A stretch of 14,978 nt of DNA, from NCBI GenBank assembly GCA_025360395.1, contig JANYCH010000382.1, positions 1-14,978 of the forward strand, written 5' to 3'. Source of the DNA: Cytophagales bacterium. GTDB lineage: Bacteria; Bacteroidota; Bacteroidia; Cytophagales; UBA9547. Positions within the stretch are counted from its first letter, which is position 1. Each line of letters opens with the position of its first letter. The notes beneath the pieces are model-generated. The model had not been told where the DNA came from, did no database searches, and was given only the letters and a program-made list of their open reading frames with translations. The position numbers were made by a program, and so were the translations under genes. This document shows, piece after piece, positions 1 to 8,200 of this stretch.

Positions 1-714
1 GCCAAAAACCCAGTTATCCATCTTTCCTTTAAATTCTATAGGAATATTTTCTTTTAATTCTATGGTAAGATAAGAAATGCATTTGCTGCCATCTACAACA
101 TAAGGTTCTGAAATGGCATCAGTAGGGCAAGCATCAATGCAGCGGGTACAAGTTCCGCAATAATCTTCTATGGGGTTGTCGTATTCCAGTTCCAGGTCTA
201 CAATTAACTCTGCTATAAAAAAGAAACTTCCTGTTTCCCTGTTTAATAAGTTACTGTTTTTACCAACCCAGCCAAGCCCTCCTTTTTTTGCCCAAACCTT
301 GTCCATTACAGGAGCAGAATCTACAAATGCCCTGCCATTGAAATCTCCAATTGCTTCCTGCAATTCAAGCAGAAGGGTTTTAAGTTTAGCCTTAATCACA
401 TCGTGATAATCCTGGCCATATGCGTACTTCGAAATCTTGAACTCTGTATCTAATTCTTTTTCAGGATAATAATTGAGTAACATGGTGACGACAGATTTTG
501 CACCGTGAACCAGTAATCTTGGGTCTAATCTTTTGTCAAAATGATTTTCCATCCAGGTCATTTTTCCATGCATGGATTTCTTTAACCAATTCTCCAGTTT
601 AGGTGCTTCTTCTTTTAAGAATTCAGCCTTGGCAATCCCGCAAAAATCAAATCCCAAAGCCTTTGCTTTTTCCTTGATTAATTTGGAGGTATGAGCTGGA
701 AATGAGTTTAACAA
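1..714 (-). CDS. queG: Epoxyqueuosine reductase QueG, 3' end missing
   Basis: Reduces epoxyqueuosine to queuosine in the wobble position of tRNA; a cytoplasmic cobalamin and [4Fe-4S] enzyme. The 238 visible codons include the N-terminal segment FDFCGIAKAEF (residues 23-33), the active-site region VDSAPVMDK followed by GWVGKNSNLL, and the first iron-sulfur motif CxxCxxCxxxCP with Cys186, 189, 192 and 196. The C-terminal part with the second cluster motif lies beyond base 1. The start is taken as TTG at 714: an in-frame stop sits only three codons upstream (724-726), and the first in-frame ATG (residue 49) would remove conserved sequence. The gene is divergent from nhaA. The family assignment is firm; the exact start (TTG, or the adjacent ATT) is inferred. 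Confidence 0.93.
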   Translation of the reverse strand, partial: MLNSFPAHTSKLIKEKAKALGFDFCGIAKAEFLKEEAPKLENWLKKSMHGKMTWMENHFDKRLDPRLLVHGAKSVVTMLLNYYPEKELDTEFKISKYAYGQDYHDVIKAKLKTLLLELQEAIGDFNGRAFVDSAPVMDKVWAKKGGLGWVGKNSNLLNRETGSFFFIAELIVDLELEYDNPIEDYCGTCTRCIDACPTDAISEPYVVDGSKCISYLTIELKENIPIEFKGKMDNWVFG

Positions 715-726
715 AATGGAGATTTA

Positions 727-734
727 CAAAAGTA
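727..734 (-). promoter_or_regulatory. Possible -7 element for queG
   Basis: On the minus strand this reads TACTTTTG, an exact match to the Bacteroidota -7 consensus TAnnTTTG, 12 nt upstream of the TTG start of queG. I see no TTG-type -33 element at the expected distance, so this rests on one short motif in AT-rich sequence. Confidence 0.35.
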
Positions 735-753
735 AATTTACCTAAAATGATGC

Positions 754-766
754 AGGTTTGAAACCT
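754..766. repeat. 13-bp dyad AGGTTTgAAACCT between queG and nhaA
   Basis: A perfect inverted repeat with 6-bp arms and one central base, in the 132-nt gap between the divergent queG and nhaA starts. Its size and symmetry suit a dimeric regulator site, but no regulator is known for it and chance is possible. Confidence 0.35.
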
Positions 767-846
767 ATAAAAAAGCAAAGGAATTGATTGGTTAAATCAG
801 CTGGAATACCTTATTTTCCGCCATATTTGAAATCTTAAGATATCAA

Positions 847-2061
847 TTGCCGAAACCAATTTTAAAATCCAGAAAATTTTCAAGGGCCTTCGTCAGGATA
901 TCGCGTCCATTTTTAGAATTTCTTCAGATACAACAGGCAAGTGGTTATTTGCTATTGATAGCTACCCTGGCTGCTTTGCTTTGGTCGAATTCACCTTTTG
1001 GTGATTCATTTATCCATTTCTGGCATACAAAAGTCGATATCTATATCACCTCCTTTACAATAGAACAACTTGTCAACGATGGGCTGATGACCATTTTTTT
1101 CACAGTAGTAGGTCTGGAGATTAAAGGGGAATTAGTTCATGGAACATTGTCAACGAAGGAGCAGGCTATTTTGCCGGTTGTTGGTGCTATAGGAGGAATG
1201 GCTTTTCCTGCCATAATTTTCCTTCTTTTTAATTATGGAACAAATGCAGCTTCTGGCTGGGCGATCCCTACTGCAACAGATATAGCCTTTTCACTTGCCA
1301 TTATTCAATTGCTTGGGAACAAGGTTGCTTTAAGTTTAAAAGTCTTTTTAATGGCCTTAGCAGTCGTCGATGATCTTGGGGCTATTGTTATTATTGCGGC
1401 TTTTTACTCGAGCCAATTAAACTGGACCTATTTTTCATACTCTTTGGTAGTAGTTGCAGTTCTTTTCTTGTTTAATAAAGGGAACGTTAAAAACATATTT
1501 CTTTATTTTATTGCTGGTGGGATACTGTGGTATTGTCTTCATGAAACTGGAATCCATCCAACCATTTCAGGGGTTATTTTGGCCCTTTTTGTGCCCCTTA
1601 AACCTGGCAACCAAAACGTAAAAGATTTGAAGGCCGATCCTCCCCTGGAAAAAATGCTTCACCTCTTAAATGGTTTCTCAGGTCTATTTGTTATGCCCAT
1701 TTTTGCCTTTTGCAATGCTGGGCTTAAGGTTAATTTTAAGGCTATTGATAATTTGTTTTCCCCCTTATCTATTGGTATTTTCTTCGCCTTATTAATCGGA
1801 AAGTCATTTGGGATAACCATTGCATCGGTAATTTCGTCCAAACTCAAACTAACCAAGCTTCCAGCTGATATAAAAATTTATGATTTGTTTTTAGTCAATA
1901 TCCTGGCTGGGATTGGTTTTACCATGTCCATATTTGTAACAAACCTGGCATTTCAAAATCCGGAAATGATAGATTCAGCTAAATTAGCGGTTATAATTAC
2001 CTCTTTCACTGCAGGCTTACTTGGTTATTTTCTAATAAGATTCAGGCAAAATCCTCAATAA
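847..2061 (+). CDS. nhaA: Na+/H+ antiporter NhaA
   Basis: Inner-membrane antiporter that exports Na+ (or Li+) in exchange for protons and helps with pH and salt homeostasis. At 404 residues it is close to the 388 of the E. coli protein, with many hydrophobic helices. Diagnostic motifs are PTATDIAFSL with Asp145 (E. coli Asp133 region), LAVVDDLGAI with the paired Asp175-Asp176 of the ion-binding site (E. coli Asp163-Asp164), and Lys319 in LLIGKSFGI (E. coli Lys300 region). The start is TTG at 847: an in-frame TAA lies at 793, and the next in-frame ATG is codon 81, after the first helix. The 3' end overlaps the convergent PPTase gene by 20 nt. It is probably monocistronic, divergent from queG; the weak box CATATTTG (822-829) is one base off the -7 consensus. 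Confidence 0.95.
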   Translation: MPKPILKSRKFSRAFVRISRPFLEFLQIQQASGYLLLIATLAALLWSNSPFGDSFIHFWHTKVDIYITSFTIEQLVNDGLMTIFFTVVGLEIKGELVHGTLSTKEQAILPVVGAIGGMAFPAIIFLLFNYGTNAASGWAIPTATDIAFSLAIIQLLGNKVALSLKVFLMALAVVDDLGAIVIIAAFYSSQLNWTYFSYSLVVVAVLFLFNKGNVKNIFLYFIAGGILWYCLHETGIHPTISGVILALFVPLKPGNQNVKDLKADPPLEKMLHLLNGFSGLFVMPIFAFCNAGLKVNFKAIDNLFSPLSIGIFFALLIGKSFGITIASVISSKLKLTKLPADIKIYDLFLVNILAGIGFTMSIFVTNLAFQNPEMIDSAKLAVIITSFTAGLLGYFLIRFRQNPQ

Positions 2062-2689
2062 AGGTAATTGCATATCCGTTCAGGATCATGTAATGCATTT
2101 TGTATTTCCAGACCTGACTTCCAAGACGTATTTCTGTTTCCATTAATCCTTCATTGTTATTCGGAAAGCCAGTAACGAAAAGATTGTCTTTAAAAATTAA
2201 ACCTCTTCCATGAAATACTTTATATAAGGTTTCCTTTGCACACCAGATCAAGGTAATTTTATTAAGGTCAATTCCACAAAAATCTGCTTCTGCTTCATTT
2301 AAAAATTTAGGCGCGATCAAAAGCAACTTTTTGGAAATCAATTCTATATCTATAGCTGTTTTCTTTTTAGGATGGATTACGGCCGAAGCAAAATCGTGTG
2401 AATGCGAAAGCGAAACATGGTATTTAAGACCCACTAAATAGGGCTTTAAAATATCGTCTTTGATGATGCCTTTATAAGGCTTATCATAATAGGTTAGGAG
2501 TTGTTTTATTACAATCCTGCTGGCAAGGAATTCTTTCTTTTTTCTATCATGGCCTATTTTATCCAGATAGCTTAGGTCAATATCGTTCAACTCAATTGTT
2601 TCAACAAGTTCATCCAGGCTTTCTGTAATGTGCCATAAACCCCAGCTCATATTTGAGCGGTAAAAATATTTCTTTTCTGTAAGTGGCAA
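2042..2689 (-). CDS. 4'-phosphopantetheinyl transferase, Sfp type
   Basis: Transfers the phosphopantetheine arm of CoA to a serine on acyl or peptidyl carrier proteins in the cytoplasm. The 215 residues carry the Sfp-superfamily signatures: HVSLSHSHDFAS (91-102), AIDIE with the Mg2+-binding Asp114 and Glu116, and WCAKETLYK (149-157) with Lys152, Glu153 and Lys157. The start is TTG at 2689, preceded by an in-frame TAA at 2699-2701. The alternative ATG is codon 14, but the MPL... opening resembles other Bacteroidota PPTases as I remember them. No carrier protein, polyketide or peptide synthetase is in the window, so its target cannot be told; it could be the general fatty-acid ACP activator. 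Its 3' end overlaps nhaA. Confidence 0.9.
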   Translation of the reverse strand: MPLTEKKYFYRSNMSWGLWHITESLDELVETIELNDIDLSYLDKIGHDRKKKEFLASRIVIKQLLTYYDKPYKGIIKDDILKPYLVGLKYHVSLSHSHDFASAVIHPKKKTAIDIELISKKLLLIAPKFLNEAEADFCGIDLNKITLIWCAKETLYKVFHGRGLIFKDNLFVTGFPNNNEGLMETEIRLGSQVWKYKMHYMILNGYAITFIEDFA

Positions 2690-2706
2690 ATTGTTGAATT
2701 AATACG

Positions 2707-2714
2707 CGAAGATA
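2707..2714 (-). promoter_or_regulatory. Possible -7 element for the PPTase gene
   Basis: On the minus strand this reads TATCTTCG, the TAnnTTcG variant of the Bacteroidota -7 box, 17 nt upstream of the TTG start. No convincing -33 element is visible. Confidence 0.4.
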
Positions 2715-2767
2715 CGTTTTTAGGATGCGGAATGTTGAAATAAAAGCATACAATTGCTAACAAATTG

Positions 2768-2775
2768 TATTTTTG
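2768..2775 (+). promoter_or_regulatory. Possible -7 element for the WD40 gene
   Basis: TATTTTTG matches TAnnTTTG exactly and ends only 3 nt before the ATG at 2779. If functional, transcription would begin at or next to the start codon, giving a leaderless or nearly leaderless mRNA. The TTG at 2773-2775 is part of this box, which argues against using it as the start codon. Confidence 0.4.
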
Positions 2776-2778
2776 GAA

Positions 2779-3681
2779 ATGGTAGAAGTTACAAAAATCT
2801 CGACTTATACTGGTCATAAAGATTGTGTTTATGTACTGGAGAAATCTGGGGAAGAATCTTGTTTTTTCTCTGCTTCGGGAGATGGATTGGTCGTAAGGTG
2901 GGATATGAATAAGCCTGATCAAGGCGAAGTAATTGCCAAGGTAGAAAATTCAGTGTATGCAATGACTTTTGTCCCGGTTAAAAACTGGCTTATTATCGGG
3001 CAAAATTTCAAAGGTTTGCATGTTATTGACCTGACCACAAAAAAGGAAATAAGAAACCTTCATTTTACCGAATCTGCTATTTTCGATATCGTTCTGGCAG
3101 AACAAAAGGTATTTGTGGCCTGTGGTAATGGGAAAGTCCATTCTTTTGGGCTGGAAGATTTTTCTCTGCGAGATGTTTTTAACTTTTCTGACAAAAGCGC
3201 ACGATGTCTTTCTTATAATTTTATCTTCGGACATCTGGCAATAGGTTACAGCGATAATTTCATCAGGATTTTGGAAGGCGATAAATTATTGACAGAAATT
3301 CCCGCACATTCAAACTCAGTGTTTACGGTTGCCTATTCACCAGATGGAACTGAATTGATATCCGGAAGTAGAGATGCACACATTAAAATCTGGGATGTAA
3401 ATGGTAATTATTCTCTTAAAACCTCTATTGTGGCACACATGTATGCCATTCATCACATTGTTTTTAAACCAAATGGAAAGTTTTATGCAAGCGCAAGCAT
3501 GGATAAATCAATAAAAATATGGGATTCTGAAACACATAAACTCTTAAAAGTAATTGATAAATCCCGACATGGTGGCCATGCTACTTCAGTCAACAAACTT
3601 CAATGGACTTCTAATCAGGAAATTCTGATTAGTGGAAGTGACGACCGGAATATTTCTCTTTGGGATATCCGGTTTAGTTAA
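2779..3681 (+). CDS. WD40-repeat beta-propeller protein
   Basis: A 300-residue protein made almost entirely of WD40 repeats, probably one seven-bladed propeller. The clearest blades are residues 11-43 (GHKDCVYVL ... VVRWD), 176-207 (AHSNSVFTVAYSPDG ... IKIWDV), 219-250 (AHMYAIHHIVFKPNG ... IKIWDS) and 266-298 (GHATSVNKLQW ... ISLWDI). The middle blades (about 50-170) are more diverged and keep the spacing without clear WD dipeptides. There is no signal peptide or membrane segment, so it is probably a cytoplasmic protein-interaction scaffold; the partner is unknown. ATG 2779 is preferred over TTG two codons earlier. It is divergent from the PPTase gene, and the next gene follows after 54 nt, perhaps from its own promoter. 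Confidence 0.88.
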   Translation: MVEVTKISTYTGHKDCVYVLEKSGEESCFFSASGDGLVVRWDMNKPDQGEVIAKVENSVYAMTFVPVKNWLIIGQNFKGLHVIDLTTKKEIRNLHFTESAIFDIVLAEQKVFVACGNGKVHSFGLEDFSLRDVFNFSDKSARCLSYNFIFGHLAIGYSDNFIRILEGDKLLTEIPAHSNSVFTVAYSPDGTELISGSRDAHIKIWDVNGNYSLKTSIVAHMYAIHHIVFKPNGKFYASASMDKSIKIWDSETHKLLKVIDKSRHGGHATSVNKLQWTSNQEILISGSDDRNISLWDIRFS

Positions 3682-3712
3682 ATCAATTCTTCATAAAGTC
3701 CCTCTTTCCATG

Positions 3713-3720
3713 TAAGTTTG
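3713..3720 (+). promoter_or_regulatory. Possible -7 element for the Met-Gly secreted protein gene
   Basis: TAAGTTTG matches TAnnTTTG and lies 15 nt upstream of ATG 3736. The in-frame TTG at 3718 falls inside it, supporting the ATG as the true start. No -33 TTG is seen at the expected spacing. Confidence 0.4.
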
Positions 3721-3735
3721 AACAAAGAAGCTAAA

Positions 3736-5220
3736 ATGCTCAAAAAGGCTTTATTTATACTTTTACTCCCAGTATCCCTTTTTGCCCAAAAGGTTATAGG
3801 ATCCTATAACCTGAAAAACAAGCCTACCGAATTCGTTTATAAAGTAAGCCGGCCCCAAAAACCAGTAAGATTGCTTTTTCAAAATGATTCTGAATATGAG
3901 ATCCTAACCTTCGACAGTACATTTCAAAATACAAAAAGTATTGTCTATAATAATCCTGATGCAAAGAACAGGTATGTAACATCTTTGGAATCAGATAGTT
4001 TGCTAAGTCTATATTTTTTAAATATTAAAACAGGGGAGTTTTCTGTTCTGAGCACCGCCGGAGAACAGAAATTTAATTATAAAGCACTTTTTAAAGAAGG
4101 GAATAAGGAGCATTTTTTGAAAGCAGTACCGGTTAATGAATATATATGTGCTTTAAGTATTATTGACACCAGTAACCAACTTATTGTCAGGTCATATCTG
4201 CATTCAAAGTTAGTTGTGACTGATAGTTTTAAAATTGAATTTCCCATGCTGATGACAGCCCTTAAAACTGAGCTTAACCTTCTAAACCAGGAGCCTTTTT
4301 CAGATATAGGCATCACATATATCAACTATGAGTTAGAGCAGCAACTCTCGGATATTTATACTGATAGAAAGCTCTATGTGAGAGATGATAAATTGGTGAT
4401 GATTTTTGACCGGAATAATACTTCACATATCGTAATCGCTGATTTGACAAAAAAGAAGTCTTATTATAAAAAATTCAGTTTCAAACTTGAACTGGAAACA
4501 TCGCCTCAAACCACCAAGGGAAATTCATATTTATTTCAGGATAATTTTTTTAGGATCACCAGCAATGGCCATCAGTTAAACCTGGCGATTATAGATTTCA
4601 GGAATTTCAAACTTATCAGGAACCACAACATTTTCGATGATATGCCAATAGAAATAAAAAATGGACCAATTTTATTTGAGGAAAGCAGTAATGGATCTGT
4701 TCCTACAATAGAGGCTGTAAAAAATACTGAGAAGTTTTTCAAAATAATACGTGGTGCAGATCTTGGGGTCACCGCAAGATCGCTTTCAGGCAATGCTTAC
4801 GAGCTTACTATTGGTTCTCACCAATCAGAAATTTACGTTTCCCAGGCTATGGGGCCTACTATCGGCATGGGAATGGGAATGGGAATGGGGATTGGAATGG
4901 GAATGGGAGGTTTGGGGGGCGGAATGGGTTCAGGGGCCTTTGATCCGTTTTATTATCCCTATGGAATAAGTAATCGTGGTTATAGCGTAAGTATAGAAAA
5001 GGCTTATTTTCATTCTGTTTTATCAGAAAAAGAATTTGCTCATATTCCTATGCCTTTAGGGTCCGATTACCACACCAGAAAAAATCTATTTTGGTCGAAA
5101 AATTTAAAAAACGGTAAAGTACCAGAAATTTCTACTGAATATGCGTTTAAAGACAAGGTACATTACGGATATTGGGACAGGAAGATTGCAAAGTTTACTT
5201 TACTGGAATTTGAAAAATAG
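3736..5220 (+). CDS. Exported protein of unknown function with Met-Gly repeat
   Basis: I do not recognise the family. With ATG 3736 the 494-residue product opens with a typical signal peptide, MLKKALFILLLPVSLFAQ, so export across the inner membrane is likely. The longer TTG start (3718) would put six polar residues before it and overlaps a promoter-like box. Residues about 20-370 look like alternating beta-strands without a motif I know. Residues 375-400 are almost only Gly and Met: GM dipeptides, then GGLGGGMGSG, followed by an aromatic stretch (FDPFYYPYG). The DNA under this segment is an in-frame 6-bp repeat (GGAATG-like). There is no C-terminal T9SS sorting domain and no lipoprotein cysteine, so the product may stay in the periplasm. 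It stands between the WD40 and kinase genes; the 61-nt gap after it makes co-transcription with the kinase uncertain. Confidence 0.75.
   Translation: MLKKALFILLLPVSLFAQKVIGSYNLKNKPTEFVYKVSRPQKPVRLLFQNDSEYEILTFDSTFQNTKSIVYNNPDAKNRYVTSLESDSLLSLYFLNIKTGEFSVLSTAGEQKFNYKALFKEGNKEHFLKAVPVNEYICALSIIDTSNQLIVRSYLHSKLVVTDSFKIEFPMLMTALKTELNLLNQEPFSDIGITYINYELEQQLSDIYTDRKLYVRDDKLVMIFDRNNTSHIVIADLTKKKSYYKKFSFKLELETSPQTTKGNSYLFQDNFFRITSNGHQLNLAIIDFRNFKLIRNHNIFDDMPIEIKNGPILFEESSNGSVPTIEAVKNTEKFFKIIRGADLGVTARSLSGNAYELTIGSHQSEIYVSQAMGPTIGMGMGMGMGIGMGMGGLGGGMGSGAFDPFYYPYGISNRGYSVSIEKAYFHSVLSEKEFAHIPMPLGSDYHTRKNLFWSKNLKNGKVPEISTEYAFKDKVHYGYWDRKIAKFTLLEFEK
4865..4930 (+). repeat. In-frame GGAATG hexamer repeat coding Met-Gly
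   Basis: Imperfect tandem 6-bp units (GGAATG, with GGGATT and GGCATG variants), degenerating into G-rich sequence from about 4909. Each unit adds one Gly-Met pair, so slippage would change length without breaking the frame. Confidence 0.7.
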
Positions 5221-5281
5221 TTATCTTTAGTAAGGCCTTATTGCCTAAACTTAAAAATATTAGACAGCATTTATATAAAGA

Positions 5282-8200
5282 ATGGCAGTAACCGGGAAAG
5301 AGCGTTCCAAAGAAGAACTTTTGCAGGAAATCACGGAGCTGAAAAAATTAGTTTCCCAGTACGAAATAGCCCAGAGCCATACATTACAACCTACTGGAAA
5401 GGTCTCCGAACTGCAAAAGTTAGTAAATGAAAATAGCCATGACCTGATATTTATACATGATCAGACTGGTAAGGTATTGGCACTCAATAAGGTAGTTTCT
5501 GACTTTCTCCCTTTAAAGGAATTTGCAGATATGAGGGACATACTTGTTCCTAAAGTAAGGGATAAGTTTGAAGAATATCTTGAACGAATTCTCGCAAATG
5601 GGTATGACAAGGGCTATATGAAGGTTTTTGACCGTGAAGGACACGTCCGAATCTTGAAATATAGTAACAAACTTGTTAAAAACGAAGATTCTATCGCTGT
5701 CATTCAGGGGCTTGCGCATGATATAACTGAATTGTGGCAGGCTAACAAGAAACTGAAAGCTTCAGAATTAAGTTATAAAGGTCTTTTTGATTCAAGTGAA
5801 GATGCCATTTTTATACTGGACCAAAAAGGCTATATAATCAACGCAAACTATACAGCACAAAATAATTACAATCTGGAAGAAGAACTTTTGATTGGGAAGT
5901 TTTATGTCAGGGTTGCTATTAAAAATATACAGGACAGTTTAAAGCTTACTTATAAACTTCGCACGACCTGGAAGGGCAATATTCAAAAACTGGAAGTAGG
6001 AGGCAGGCTGCCTAACGGAATGCAGTTCAACAAAGAAATCACACTTAAAAAGGGGGAATACAACGAGGAACCTGTTATTATTTGTGTAGAAAGGGATATT
6101 ACAGAACGCAAGCTTGCTGAGGCTAAAATGCGTGATGAAGTTGCCTTGAAAAAAACTGAAGAAAAGCTACATAAAGTATTTGAAAAGGCGAATTTCTTTG
6201 CTCTGATCATAGACCGCAATGAAAAAATAACCTATACAAACCTGGCGCTCGCCAGAATACTGGGTAAAAAGGACCAGGAAATAATTGGGAAAAAGACTTC
6301 GCAGATATTTGTACTCGACAAAAAATACAAAAAGGGCGAATTTTTCAATGAAATGGTCTCTGGCGGTTTCATTAATAAATTTGAATGGAAAATGCTCACC
6401 AAATATGGTGATGAGCGGACCATTCAGTTTACTGCAACACTGATGACAAGCCCGCAAGGTGAAATTGCAGGTTTAACCATGTTGGGCGAAGATGTGACGG
6501 AAAATAAACGGATGGTAAGGGCCCTTCGCGATTCCAATGAAAAAATGCGGGAACTTTTTGAGAATGCCAGCGACCTTATTGTGGCATTTAAACCGGAAGG
6601 CAATATTTCTTATGTTAATGAATCATGGAAAAATGTACTCGGTTACAATGATGAAGAAATAAGTACCCTGACTTTCAAAGATATTTTAACTGATGACTCC
6701 CAGGTGCCTACCCAGGAATATCTGGATAAAATTGCAAGAGGAGAGAAACTAGAAAACCTGGAAACAAAGTTTTTAACAAAAGCTAAAAAGCAGATTTATG
6801 TAATTGGTAGTATAAACTGCAAGTCGCAAAATGGTAAGACTATAGAATACAGAGGTATTTTTTATGATAATACATATAAGGTAAGGGCAGAAAGAACGCA
6901 ATATCTTTATTATGGGATCGCTAACCTTGCCTTAAAAAGTGATAATCTGAATACTCTTTTTCAGGATATTCACCATTTGCTGAAGAATATAATTGAAGTA
7001 AACAATTTTCATGTTGCTTTATTTGATAAGCAAAGGCGCTCGTTGGAGTATCCATACTATGTCGACGAGCAATTTGGAATGTATCCTTCCTTAGAAAAAA
7101 ACAATCCTATTACTTCAGATTCTCTTACTGAATATACCTTAAAATATGGCAGCCCTATTTTCTTATTTGAGGAAAATATTATCCAGCTCGCAAGTGAAAA
7201 TAAATTGATTATCTCTGGTAGGATACCCAAAATATGGATGGGCGTACCTTTGAAACAGGATGGCGAAATTATAGGTGTTATAGGTGTTAAAAGTTACAAC
7301 GATAAGAGCAAGTATAGGTTAAGGCACCTGGAAATGCTTGATTTCGTTTCGGGTCAGATTGCTTTTGTAATTGAAAGAAAGCGAAGGGAAGAGATGATAA
7401 GGACCCAAACCGCCAAATTAAATGCCATTTTCGAATCGAGTTCGCATTTAATATGGACGGTAACCCGAGAACGGGTGCTGACCTCATTTAATAAAAACTA
7501 TTCTGAAGCTGTATTCAAACAATATGGGATACGACCAGCTATTGGGTTAACTGTTACCAAAAATATTCCGGTTTTGGCCGGGGAAGAATATAAAGAAACT
7601 ATAAACAGAAAGTACCAAGACGTATTTAATGGAAACCCCCAACATCTTGAAACTAAAATAAAAGTAAAGGACGGAAGCGATTTGTGGTGGGATAGTTTTT
7701 TCAATCCTATTTATGAATTAGACGGAAGCATCAATGAGGTTTCTATCATTTCTCACAACATCACAGAAAAAAAGAGAATTGAGTTGGCTGTTCAGGAAAG
7801 CGAAGAAAAATTCAGAAACATTTTTGAATCCTTTCAGGATATATATTACAGAACAGATATAAAAGGTATTGTAACACTAGTAAGCCCTTCAATATACGAG
7901 ATTTGCGGATACAAACCCACCGAACTTCTAGGTCGCAATATTGCTGATTTTTATATAAACCCTAAGAAGCAGGAAAAACTAATAAAGGAACTTTTGAGGA
8001 CTGGTGCTGTCAGGAATTATGAAGTTATCCTTCAAAAGAAAGACGGCACTTCTTTAAATTGCAATACTCACTTAAGGCTTATTTATGATAAATACCTTCA
8101 GCCAGTAGCAATTGCAGGTGTAGCACGTGATATAACAGACCTTAAAAAGTCTTCTGAAGAACTTTTGCTTGCTAAGGAACTAGCAGAAAGATCATTAAAA

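Noticed and set aside
170..406. Plus-strand 78-codon ORF
   Set aside because: It lies antisense inside queG, whose motifs are clear on the other strand.
2647..2922. Minus-strand 91-codon ORF
   Set aside because: It overlaps the PPTase start and the WD40 gene in other frames and has no recognisable sequence.
4751..4969. Plus-strand 72-codon ORF with a Trp-Glu repeat
   Set aside because: It is the out-of-frame reading of the Met-Gly DNA repeat inside the larger secreted-protein gene.
5222..5246. TATCTTTA box and TAAGGCCTTA palindrome before the kinase gene
   Set aside because: The box misses the consensus G, and the palindrome has no supporting T-run or spacing, so neither a promoter nor a terminator can be claimed.
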